A stretch of 64,000 bases of DNA from Algoriphagus kandeliae (GTDB taxonomy: Bacteria; Bacteroidota; Bacteroidia; Cytophagales; Cyclobacteriaceae): assembly GCF_004571135.1 (NCBI RefSeq), contig NZ_SPSB01000002.1:806001-870000 (forward strand). Reading direction: 5' to 3'. A program made the translations under genes and the position numbers. The notes under the pieces were generated by a model, which searched no databases, had not been told where the DNA came from, and saw only the letters and a program-made list of their open reading frames with translations. This document shows positions 17,389-25,159 of the stretch, one piece after another. Positions within the stretch are counted from its first letter, which is position 1, and each line of letters opens with the position of its first letter.

Positions 17389-17499
17389 ATGAAAAATTCC
17401 AACAACACCTTTTTTTATTTTTTCGATAAGGCTTCCATGAGCATGGAAATGCCTATTACTTTTATGATGACGACTGGTTGGACAACCATTACGGGGTGA
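17389..17499 (+). CDS. Thr/Met/Ile-rich leader peptide of the thr operon
   Basis: A 36-codon ORF starts 12 nt after the predicted transcript start. Its last 20 residues (MSMEMPITFMMTTGWTTITG) contain six Thr, five Met and two Ile, the three amino acids made from ThrA's homoserine. The TGA stop lies inside an ACGGG/CCCGT hairpin. This is the arrangement expected of an attenuation control peptide: scarce charged tRNA-Thr or tRNA-Ile would stall the ribosome inside the ORF and change the downstream fold. It is too short for routine gene finders. Codon bias towards pathway products is the main evidence; no translation data exist here. Confidence 0.75.
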   Translation: MKNSNNTFFYFFDKASMSMEMPITFMMTTGWTTITG

Positions 17500-17531
17500 T
17501 CCCGTGCTAGCTAATTGATTTCCGCCCCTTT

Positions 17532-17548
17532 AGGCTTTTGCCTTTTTT
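17532..17548 (+). terminator. thrA leader: Candidate attenuator terminator before thrA
   Basis: AGGC-TTTT-GCCT is followed directly by a T-run (17543-17548). The 4-bp stem is short for a strong terminator, as would suit a conditional one. It lies 33 nt after the leader stop codon. Confidence 0.5.
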
Positions 17549-17571
17549 ATCATTAAACGCTCCTATTTACT

Positions 17572-20019
17572 ATGAAAATTATCAAGTTTGGAGGTTCGTC
17601 CATTGCGAATCCCGATACGATCCAAAAAGTTTTTTCCATTATTCAGGAAAAGCTAAAAAGACAGGATTTAGCCATTGTTTTTTCGGCATTTGGTGGAGTC
17701 ACGGAGACTCTGCTAAGTATCGCACGAATGGCTCGTGAAGGGGATCAGGTGTACCGGGATTTGTTGCAAAGCTTGGAAGAAAAACACTTGGATATGGTTC
17801 GGCAACTCATTGCTGTTCAGAATCAATCCACAGTCATGACCTATGTAAAAGTCAGGTTCAACGAGCTGGAGGACCTGTTTCATGGGATTTTTCTTATCAA
17901 GGAAAATTCTCCCCGAACTTTGGATTATGTGGTCAGCTTTGGAGAGCGTTTATCGGCATTTATTTTAGCAGAAGCGCTAGCAGCAAAAGGTATGAAGACC
18001 AAATTTTTGGATGCCCGAGAAGTTATTCGCACTAATGATCGATTTGGACAGGCACGCGTGGATTTTGAGAAAACCAATGCGCTTATCCGAGAATATTTTC
18101 TTAACCATGATGGAATCAAGGTAATCACCGGTTTTATCGCGGCCACAGAAAAGGGGGAAACTACTACGCTCGGAAGATCCGGGTCGGATTACACGGCTGC
18201 GATTTTTGCTTCTGCGTTGGAGGCAGAGGATTTAGAGATTTGGACAGATGTTTCTGGAGTTTTGACCTCTGACCCTAATTTGGTTTATACTGCTTTCACC
18301 ATCCCACAGCTCAGTTATAATGAGGCGATGGAGCTTTCCCATTTTGGTGCGAAAGTAATTTTCCCGGCTACTATGCAGCCGGCAATGAAGCGGAATATCC
18401 CGATTCGTATCAAAAACACCTTTGATCCTTCCAATCCAGGAACTTTGATCAATGGAGAAGTGACCAAAGAAGCCTTGATCAAAGGGATCAGCTCCATGTC
18501 CAATATTTCTATTGTGACGGTGCAGGGAGCAGCTTTATTGGATGGGACGGCCGGTAGTCGGGTTTTCAAAGCTCTGGCAGAAGCCAAAGTGAATATTGTC
18601 CTGATTTCACAGGCATCTTCTGAGCATAGTGTTTGTTTGGCAATCAAAACCACTGAGTCATATTTGGCAAAGGAAGTTGTTGAACAAGAATTCTATTATG
18701 AAATCAAATCCGGGGAAATGGATGAGGTTTCATTACTTCATGGATTCTCCACCATCGCAGTGGTTGGGGAAAATATGAAGCATAATCCAGGTGCATCTGG
18801 CAGAATGTTCCGTGCATTGGGAAGAAATAATATCAACGTTGCGGCGATTGCTCAGGGAAGTTCAGAGCTTAACATTTCAGCAGTAATTCCTCAAGCAGAC
18901 CTTCAAAAAGCTCTCAATGCTTTGCATGAGGCATTTTTCTTGTCAGAAAATAAAGTTCTCCACGTATTTCTTGTTGGTACAGGCTTGATTGGAAAGGCAT
19001 TGACCAAGATGATTGCCAATCAGCAACTAAAGCTTCGGGATGATAGCGAGTTGGATATTCAGATTCATGGCTTGGCCAATAGCCGATATATGGCCTTTCA
19101 TGAGGATGGATTTAATCTCAAAGAAGGTTATGAGCTTTCTGATGCCGATCAAAAAATGGATTTAGGAAAATTCATTCAGCAAATGGAGGACATGAACTTC
19201 TCCAACTCAGTGTTTGTGGATTGTACAGCAAGTCAGGAGGTGGCAGATGCCTATTCCCGAATTTTGGAAGCAAAAGTCGCTATCGTTACTCCAAACAAAA
19301 AAGCAAACTCCGGCTCGATGGAGCAATATCTATCTCTGAAGCGTTTGGCAAAGAAACGAGGCGTAAAATTCCTTTACGAAACCAATGTGGCAGCAGGACT
19401 TCCTGTGATCAACACCTTGCAGGATTTGATGCTTTCCGGAGATCGGGTTATTCGGATTGAGGCAGTATTGAGTGGGTCCATGAATTTCATTTTTTCTGAA
19501 TTGGAAAAAGGAGATCCTTTTTCTGAGGTGGTTCGAGTTGCTCGCGAAAAGGGATATACTGAGCCTGACCCTCGAGATGATTTGAGTGGAATGGACGTAG
19601 CTCGAAAGATTTTGATCCTGGGAAGAGAAGCCGAGCAAAAGCTAGAGTTTGATGATATTTCCATTCAAAGTATGGTTCCTGAAGATTGTCGGGATGCGGC
19701 TTCCGTGCATGAGTTTTTCGAAAAACTCAAACATCATGATACCTATTTCAAGAAGCTTTTGGAAGAAGCAGAGGCAAAAGGTGAGAAGCTTCGGTTTATG
19801 GCTACTTTAGAAAATGGAAAGGCAAAAGTCGGCTTGAATTCCCTTCCCAATTCCCATCCTTTTAGTAGTTTAAGCGGTAGCGATAATATGATTTTGCTGA
19901 CTACTGAAAGGTATTTGGATAGGCCGATGATTATCCGAGGACCGGGAGCTGGAGCTGATGTGACTGCAGCTGGAGTATTTGCAGATGTAATTCGAATTGG
20001 TAACTATACTCGGGAATAA
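17572..20019 (+). CDS. thrA: Bifunctional aspartate kinase/homoserine dehydrogenase I
   Basis: ThrA catalyses the first and third steps from aspartate towards threonine and methionine. The 815-residue protein has an N-terminal aspartokinase domain (KFGGSS at residues 5-10; GRSGSDYTA near 202), two central ACT-type regulatory segments (about 310-460, SSMSNISIVTVQG and STIAVVGENMKHNPGASGRMF), and a C-terminal homoserine dehydrogenase with a Rossmann loop GTGLIG (about 470) and the catalytic GLNPDDPR-like block YTEPDPRDDLSG. Length matches E. coli ThrA. It shares one base with thrB (TAATG) and follows a leader-peptide attenuator, so it is likely controlled by Thr/Ile or Met supply and by allostery through the ACT region. 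Confidence 0.97.
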   Translation: MKIIKFGGSSIANPDTIQKVFSIIQEKLKRQDLAIVFSAFGGVTETLLSIARMAREGDQVYRDLLQSLEEKHLDMVRQLIAVQNQSTVMTYVKVRFNELEDLFHGIFLIKENSPRTLDYVVSFGERLSAFILAEALAAKGMKTKFLDAREVIRTNDRFGQARVDFEKTNALIREYFLNHDGIKVITGFIAATEKGETTTLGRSGSDYTAAIFASALEAEDLEIWTDVSGVLTSDPNLVYTAFTIPQLSYNEAMELSHFGAKVIFPATMQPAMKRNIPIRIKNTFDPSNPGTLINGEVTKEALIKGISSMSNISIVTVQGAALLDGTAGSRVFKALAEAKVNIVLISQASSEHSVCLAIKTTESYLAKEVVEQEFYYEIKSGEMDEVSLLHGFSTIAVVGENMKHNPGASGRMFRALGRNNINVAAIAQGSSELNISAVIPQADLQKALNALHEAFFLSENKVLHVFLVGTGLIGKALTKMIANQQLKLRDDSELDIQIHGLANSRYMAFHEDGFNLKEGYELSDADQKMDLGKFIQQMEDMNFSNSVFVDCTASQEVADAYSRILEAKVAIVTPNKKANSGSMEQYLSLKRLAKKRGVKFLYETNVAAGLPVINTLQDLMLSGDRVIRIEAVLSGSMNFIFSELEKGDPFSEVVRVAREKGYTEPDPRDDLSGMDVARKILILGREAEQKLEFDDISIQSMVPEDCRDAASVHEFFEKLKHHDTYFKKLLEEAEAKGEKLRFMATLENGKAKVGLNSLPNSHPFSSLSGSDNMILLTTERYLDRPMIIRGPGAGADVTAAGVFADVIRIGNYTRE

Positions 20020-20951
20020 TGAAATCAGTCCAAGCATTTGCCCCGGCCACCGTAGCCAATGTTTCTTGCGGCTTTGACATTCTAGGTTTTGCCATTGAAG
20101 GAATGGGAGATCGGGTGACTTTGCGGGAAAAAGAGACTCCCGGTTTAGTCGTGTCATCTATCCAAGGAGATGGAGGAAAACTTCCAAAAGATCCAATCAA
20201 AAACACCTGTTCAGTGGCTATCCAAGCTTTGCTAGATGAGTTGGGACAAAATGTTGGGATGGAGATTTGTTTAGAAAAAGGCCTGCCTTTGGGTTCGGGG
20301 ATGGGATCGAGTGCTGCTAGTGCGGTAGCAGCTTTGGTGGCTGCCAATCATTTGTTGGGGAATCCATTTGAGAAAAAGGATTTATTGCCATTTGCTATGG
20401 CAGCAGAGAAGGCTGCTTGTGGAGCAGGTCATGCTGATAATGTAGGACCAAGTTTGTTGGGGGGCTTTGTTTTAATCCGGGATTATCACCCCTTGGATGT
20501 GATCAAACTCCATGTGCCTAAAGATCTATATTGCACCTTACTTCATCCTCATTTTGAATTGAATACAGCCGATTCAAGATCGGTCTTGCGAGATAGTATT
20601 CCTTTAAAACACGCCACGATTCAATCAGGGAATGTTGCAGGTTTGGTTGCTGGCTTGTACGAGGAAGATTTTGATTTGATTTCCAGGTCCTTGAGGGATG
20701 TAATTGCGGAGCCTTACCGAGCTGTATTAATACCTGGATTTTATGAGGTTCGCGAAGCAATCAAAGGTGCAGGAGCACTTGGAATGGGGATTTCAGGTAG
20801 TGGGCCAACCTTATTTTGCTTGTCAAAAGGAAAAGAAAAGGCAGCTAAAATTGCGGAAGCCGCAAAGGAAGTATATCAATCGATTGGTTTGGGTGTGGAT
20901 GTATACTTTTCGGCGATCAATACTGCTGGGGGGTATGTTTTAGAAGGTTAA
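20019..20951 (+). CDS. thrB: Homoserine kinase
   Basis: ThrB phosphorylates homoserine. The 310-residue product is a GHMP kinase: an N-terminal AFAPATVANVSCGFDILG block, the ATP-binding GLPLGSGMGSSAASA loop (about 88-102), and the C-terminal GAGALGMGISGSGPTLFCL motif. Its start overlaps the thrA stop by one base, so translation is probably coupled. thrC follows after 4 bp. Confidence 0.97.
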   Translation: MKSVQAFAPATVANVSCGFDILGFAIEGMGDRVTLREKETPGLVVSSIQGDGGKLPKDPIKNTCSVAIQALLDELGQNVGMEICLEKGLPLGSGMGSSAASAVAALVAANHLLGNPFEKKDLLPFAMAAEKAACGAGHADNVGPSLLGGFVLIRDYHPLDVIKLHVPKDLYCTLLHPHFELNTADSRSVLRDSIPLKHATIQSGNVAGLVAGLYEEDFDLISRSLRDVIAEPYRAVLIPGFYEVREAIKGAGALGMGISGSGPTLFCLSKGKEKAAKIAEAAKEVYQSIGLGVDVYFSAINTAGGYVLEG

Positions 20952-20955
20952 TTTT

Positions 20956-22254
20956 ATGAAGTACTACAGTACAAATAATCCGTCCCATCAAGTCTCCCTT
21001 TCTGAAGCAGTCATCAAAGGGCTTGCTCCTGATAATGGCTTGTACATGCCGGAGCGAATTCCTGTTTTATCCCCTGAGCTTATAAATCGAATGTCAGAAA
21101 TGAGTTTTCGGGAAATAGGCTATGAAGTGATTAGTGCTTTATTCTCCGAGGATCTCAGCGATCATCAAATCCAAGAATTGGTAGATCATACCCTTGCTTT
21201 TGATGCGTCAATTGTCAAAGTGGAGGAATATGTTTACAGCCTGGAACTTTTTCATGGACCAACCTTAGCATTTAAGGATTTTGGAGCACGCTTTTGCTCC
21301 AAATTGATGAGCATGTTGGATGAAGAAAAGGCTCAAAAGATCTATGTTCTTGTTGCTACTTCTGGGGATACGGGAAGTGCAGTTGCCAATGGATTTCTTG
21401 GGGTAGATGGGGTAGAGGTGATTATTCTTTTTCCAAGAGGGAAGGTGAGTCCACTACAGGAAAAGCAGTTTACTACTTTGGGAAAGAATATTACTGCTTT
21501 GGAAGTTGAGGGGGTATTTGATGATTGTCAAACCTTGGTCAAACAGGCTTTTTTGGATGAAGAATTGAATCAAAAGTTGCTTTTAACCTCTGCTAATTCT
21601 ATCAATATTGCCCGATGGATTCCTCAGTGTCTATACTATTTCTACGCTTATTCAAGATTGCCTAAAAATGGAAAGAAGGTCGTTTTTTCGGTTCCGAGTG
21701 GGAATTTCGGAAATATTGGAGCTGGAATTTTAGCAGCGCGAATGGGCCTGCCGATTGATCATTTTGTAGCAGCTACAAACTTGAATAAGGTTGTTCCGGA
21801 ATACCTTAAAGGTGCTGAGTTTTTAGCACAACCTTCCATTCAAACCCTATCCAATTCCATGGACGTGGGTAACCCAAGTAATTTTCCTCGTTTGAAGGCA
21901 TTGTTTGGGGACGATGAGTCATTTTTTAGAGAAAAAGTAAAAGGGTATTTCTACACCGATGAAGAGACGGTGCGGGCTATTCAACAAGTCAAAGAGCAGG
22001 GTTATATTTTAGATCCTCACGGAGCTGTAGGGTATTTGGGTTTGAAGGATTTTATGGCAGAAAACCCCGGATATGTGGGAGTCTTTTTGGAAACAGCCCA
22101 TCCGGGTAAGTTCAAAGATGTAGTGGAAGAAGCCTTAGGCGAAACGCTGGTTTTACCGGATCGATTAGCCGCTTTTTTAAAAGGTGAAAAAAAGGTGATC
22201 CCAATGGAGAAGGATTTTGAGAGGTTTAAGGCGTTTTTGAAAAACTTAGGATGA
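20956..22254 (+). CDS. thrC: Threonine synthase
   Basis: ThrC converts O-phosphohomoserine to threonine with pyridoxal phosphate. The 432-residue product has the short N-terminal YYSTNN motif of the class I enzymes, the PLP lysine in LAFKDFGARF (about residue 106), the phosphate-binding ATSGDTGSAVANGF loop (about 135-148), the SANSINIARW block, and the late DPHGAVGYLG motif. Length fits the family. It is the last gene of thrABC; no clear hairpin terminator follows in the 130 bp before the GH43 gene. Confidence 0.97.
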   Translation: MKYYSTNNPSHQVSLSEAVIKGLAPDNGLYMPERIPVLSPELINRMSEMSFREIGYEVISALFSEDLSDHQIQELVDHTLAFDASIVKVEEYVYSLELFHGPTLAFKDFGARFCSKLMSMLDEEKAQKIYVLVATSGDTGSAVANGFLGVDGVEVIILFPRGKVSPLQEKQFTTLGKNITALEVEGVFDDCQTLVKQAFLDEELNQKLLLTSANSINIARWIPQCLYYFYAYSRLPKNGKKVVFSVPSGNFGNIGAGILAARMGLPIDHFVAATNLNKVVPEYLKGAEFLAQPSIQTLSNSMDVGNPSNFPRLKALFGDDESFFREKVKGYFYTDEETVRAIQQVKEQGYILDPHGAVGYLGLKDFMAENPGYVGVFLETAHPGKFKDVVEEALGETLVLPDRLAAFLKGEKKVIPMEKDFERFKAFLKNLG

Positions 22255-22383
22255 ATGGATTCTTGAACTATGGAATAGAGTCACTATTGAAATCAATCAT
22301 TTTCCTGCTTTAAGATTTTTTCTTGAATTTCGTTTTTGCCTTTCCCTTTACTATTTTCAGACCCAATCAAACCTAAATTAACC

Positions 22384-23460
22384 ATGAGAATTTCTGCTTA
22401 TTTGCTGGGATCTTTGCTTTTGGCTTTTGCTTGTTCTCAACCGAAGCAGGTCACCGAAACTGAAGAAATAGAAGAGCTATCAGTATTTGCTCATTCTCCA
22501 CTCGTAGAGCATATCTACACCGCAGATCCTTCGGCACATGTTTTTGAGGGAAAAATCTACGTCTACCCTTCACATGATATAGAAACTGAAGTCAGCGAAG
22601 ATGATATGGGCTCCCATTTTGACATGAAGGATTACCATGTTTTTTCGATGGATCAACCTGGAGCTGAAGTGGTTGATCATGGGGTTGCTCTTAAGTTAGA
22701 AGATATTCCTTGGGCAAGTAGACAGCTTTGGGCCCCGGATGCCGCTGAGAAAAATGGGAAATATTACCTCTATTTTCCAGCTAAGGATAAGCAGGATATT
22801 TTCAAGATTGGTGTAGCAGTGTCAGATAAGCCTGAGGGGCCTTTCGTGGCAGAACCTGAGCCAATAGCTGGAACTTTCAGCATGGATCCCTCCGCATTTC
22901 AAGATGGTGAAGATTATTATTTGATTTGGGGTGGAATCTGGGGAGGTCAACTTCAATGGTATGATGATCAAAAATTGGTAGAAGGTAGAAAAGGGCCTAC
23001 AGATGGGATTCCCGCACCGGACCAAGCGGCATTGATGCCATACATTGCCAAGCTTTCGGACTCAATGACCGATCTGGCAGAGCAACCTCGAGAGGTTTTG
23101 ATTTTGGATGAAAATGGGGAGCCTATTAAGGCGGGAGACCATGATCGAAGATTTTTTGAAGCTGCGTGGATGCATCGACACAATGGCAAATATTATTTGT
23201 CCTATTCAACAGGAGACACGCATTTCATAGCATATGCCATCGGTGATTCTCCATATGGTCCTTTTACTTATCAAGGAAATGTTCTAGAACCGGTACAAGG
23301 CTGGACTAATCATCATTCTATTGTGGAATTTGAAGGAAAGTGGTATCTCTTCTACCACGACACCGAGTTGTCTGGAAAAACTCCACTTCGAAATATCAAA
23401 ATGACGGAATTGACCCATCTCCCGGATGGGAAAATTCAAACAATCAATCCCATGAAATAA
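22384..23460 (+). CDS. Glycoside hydrolase family 43 lipoprotein
   Basis: The 358-residue product has a lipoprotein signal (LLLAFAC, Cys near residue 17) and a five-bladed beta-propeller typical of GH43 enzymes. The first acid is in YTADPSAHVFEGKIYVYPSHD (about 40-60), the middle acid in SMDPSAFQDGEDYYLIWGG (about 165-183), and the general acid in FFEAAWMHRHNGKYYLSYSTG (about 255-275). GH43 enzymes cut arabinan or xylan side chains; specificity is not predicted. The in-frame Met at 22336 lies before a non-signal segment, so 22384 is preferred. A terminator follows and is shared with the convergent gene. Confidence 0.9.
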   Translation: MRISAYLLGSLLLAFACSQPKQVTETEEIEELSVFAHSPLVEHIYTADPSAHVFEGKIYVYPSHDIETEVSEDDMGSHFDMKDYHVFSMDQPGAEVVDHGVALKLEDIPWASRQLWAPDAAEKNGKYYLYFPAKDKQDIFKIGVAVSDKPEGPFVAEPEPIAGTFSMDPSAFQDGEDYYLIWGGIWGGQLQWYDDQKLVEGRKGPTDGIPAPDQAALMPYIAKLSDSMTDLAEQPREVLILDENGEPIKAGDHDRRFFEAAWMHRHNGKYYLSYSTGDTHFIAYAIGDSPYGPFTYQGNVLEPVQGWTNHHSIVEFEGKWYLFYHDTELSGKTPLRNIKMTELTHLPDGKIQTINPMK

Positions 23461-23462
23461 AA

Positions 23463-23492
23463 TAAGCCGGAGAAATTCCGGCTTACTTTTTT
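23463..23492. terminator. Terminator between GH43 and polyprenyl synthase genes
   Basis: 9-bp stem TAAGCCGGA/TCCGGCTTA (23463-23471 with 23477-23485), 5-nt loop, then a T-run. The right arm includes the stop codon of the convergent minus-strand gene. Confidence 0.85.
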
Positions 23493-24457
23493 CGCTCGAT
23501 TGAATAACTTACTAAATCCCTAAGAGAGGTTTTGTAGTCTGATTCGGGGAATTCATCCAAAAGACTTAAGGCTTCCTGATAGAAGCTGTTCATTTTTTCT
23601 TTTGCGTATTCTAATCCACCACTACTTTTCACGAAGTTTATTACCTCGGCTACTGCTTTTTTGTCCTCAGATTTATTTTTGATTAGACTGATAATTCTTC
23701 TTTTTTCCAACCAATCTGCATTTCGAAGTGCATAGATAAGCGGTAAGGTCATCTTTTTCTCTTTGATGTCAATACCTACTGGCTTGCCGATTTCATCTTC
23801 TCCATAGTCAAACAAATCATCCTTGATCTGGAAAGCCATCCCCACTTTTTCACCGAAATCCCGCATTTTGCTGACTTTCTCCAAATCTCCATTGACGCTA
23901 GCAGCTCCAACTGCACAGCAGGATGCTATTAGACTTGCAGTTTTTTGTCGGATGATCTCATAGTAAACCGATTCGTCCACATCCAACTTTCGGGCCTTGT
24001 AACTTTGCAGAAGCTCTCCTTCAGACATTTCCTTGACGGCATTGGAGACTATTTGCAACAGGTGGAAATCTCCATTATCGACCGATAATAACAAACCTCG
24101 GGAAAGCAAGTAATCTCCGACTAAAACCGCGATTTTGTTTTTCCAAAGGGCATTAACCGAAAAAAATCCTCTTCGATAGTTGGCGTCATCGACTACATCG
24201 TCATGTACTAATGTTGCCGTATGAAGCAATTCAATGAGTGCAGCACCTCTATGGGTTGAGTCATTGATTTTTCCACAGATTCCCGCCGTTAAAAAGACGA
24301 ACATGGGGCGCATTTGCTTCCCTTTTCGCTTGACAATGTAATTGGTGATGTGGTCGAGGAGTTTGACTTTACTCTTCATGAAATCCCGAAACTTCTGCTC
24401 GAAAACGAGCATTTCGGAAGCTATTGGGACTTGTATTTGTTTGAGGTCAGGTTTCAT
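23483..24457 (-). CDS. All-trans polyprenyl diphosphate synthase
   Basis: The 324-residue enzyme extends isoprenyl chains for the quinone side chain (menaquinone in this phylum). Both Asp-rich motifs are intact: first DDVVDD (Asp86-Asp91, with the RRG of NYRRGF next) and second KDDLFDYGED (about 213-222). A GKQMRP motif lies at about 46-51, and the helix LLHTATLVHDD precedes the first motif. It belongs to the IspB/octaprenyl-heptaprenyl type; chain length cannot be called by eye. It is monocistronic and divergent from the DUF4199 gene. Confidence 0.94.
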   Translation of the reverse strand: MKPDLKQIQVPIASEMLVFEQKFRDFMKSKVKLLDHITNYIVKRKGKQMRPMFVFLTAGICGKINDSTHRGAALIELLHTATLVHDDVVDDANYRRGFFSVNALWKNKIAVLVGDYLLSRGLLLSVDNGDFHLLQIVSNAVKEMSEGELLQSYKARKLDVDESVYYEIIRQKTASLIASCCAVGAASVNGDLEKVSKMRDFGEKVGMAFQIKDDLFDYGEDEIGKPVGIDIKEKKMTLPLIYALRNADWLEKRRIISLIKNKSEDKKAVAEVINFVKSSGGLEYAKEKMNSFYQEALSLLDEFPESDYKTSLRDLVSYSIERKK

Positions 24458-24602
24458 CAGGAATTGCTGGCGTAAAAATAACAGGCTTTCACTCTAGGAC
24501 AAGCGATTCTTACTTCATAACTCACAAACTTGAAATAGAAGGTTTCGTTTCGGGATTTTGTGTATTTTGATGAATTAATTCAAAACCCAAGTCCCCTGCA
24601 CT

Positions 24603-25082
24603 ATGAAAAATCTGCGAATTGAAATTAAATGGGCCATTGTCTTTTTGGTGATGACCCTGCTCTGGATGATGTTCGAAAAATCTATGGGCTGGCACGACGA
24701 AGCTATTGCCGACCATGCTTCCTACACCAATCTCTATGCAATACCTGCAATTATGGTCTATGTTCTAGCCTTATTGGATAAAAAGAAAAATTTTTATGGA
24801 GGGCAGATGACTTATAAACAGGGATTTATGACAGGCCTAATCATTACCTTGATTGTGGCGATTTTGAGTCCTCTGAATCAATACATAATCAGCACCTTTA
24901 TTACTCCAGAATATTTTACCAATGTGATTGAATACTCCGTTTCCAATGGGATGATGGAACAAACAGAGGCAGAGGCTTATTTTAGCCTGAAAAATTACAT
25001 GCTTATATCAGTGATTGGCGCATTGATGATGGGTCTAATCACCACCTTGGTGGTTGCCTTGTTTGTTCGTTCAAGGAAATAA
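24603..25082 (+). CDS. DUF4199 membrane protein
   Basis: The 159-residue product has four transmembrane helices (about 8-25, 44-60, 72-96 and 130-154) and the DUF4199 features common in Bacteroidetes: a first helix followed by a His/Asp/Tyr-rich loop, the YKQGFMTGL segment entering helix three, and a YF.V.IEY-type central loop (PEYFTNVIEYSVSNGMM). No function is established. It stands alone; the next gene has its own predicted promoter. Confidence 0.85.
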   Translation: MKNLRIEIKWAIVFLVMTLLWMMFEKSMGWHDEAIADHASYTNLYAIPAIMVYVLALLDKKKNFYGGQMTYKQGFMTGLIITLIVAILSPLNQYIISTFITPEYFTNVIEYSVSNGMMEQTEAEAYFSLKNYMLISVIGALMMGLITTLVVALFVRSRK

Positions 25083-25122
25083 GTGCCATTCCAAAACCAA
25101 GTTCCTAGAATTTGTAATTCTT

Positions 25123-25130
25123 TATCTTTG
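25123..25130 (+). promoter_or_regulatory. Predicted -7 promoter element (acyltransferase-gpsA)
   Basis: TATCTTTG is an exact TAnnTTTG match, about 30 nt before the TTG start of the acyltransferase gene. No good -33 box is seen, so confidence is moderate. Confidence 0.5.
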
Positions 25131-25159
25131 CCTTCTCATTTTAAAATGAAGTAATCCCC

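Larger units (their letters stand above)
17371..17571 (+). promoter_or_regulatory. thr operon leader RNA (candidate attenuator)
   Basis: The 365-bp gap between the GreA-like gene and thrA holds a promoter, a 36-codon leader ORF and a chain of hairpins. TTCCATG/CATGGAA (17434-17449) and TGGTTG/CAACCA (17475-17488) lie inside the ORF. ACGGG/CCCGT (17491-17505) spans the leader stop codon. A short AGGC/GCCT stem with a T-run (17532-17548) ends 23 bp before thrA. GGGG (17493-17496) can also pair with CCCC (17525-17528), giving an alternative fold that would compete with the stop-codon hairpin. This layout fits ribosome-dependent attenuation. The folding is by eye and no energies were computed. 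Confidence 0.7.

Noticed and set aside
17207-17571. A T-box or metabolite riboswitch before thrA
   Set aside because: No T-box core sequence or known aptamer pattern is visible; a translated leader explains the region better.
19330-19664. Two overlapping minus-strand ORFs of about 100 codons opposite thrA
   Set aside because: They lie antisense to conserved homoserine dehydrogenase sequence; typical shadow frames.
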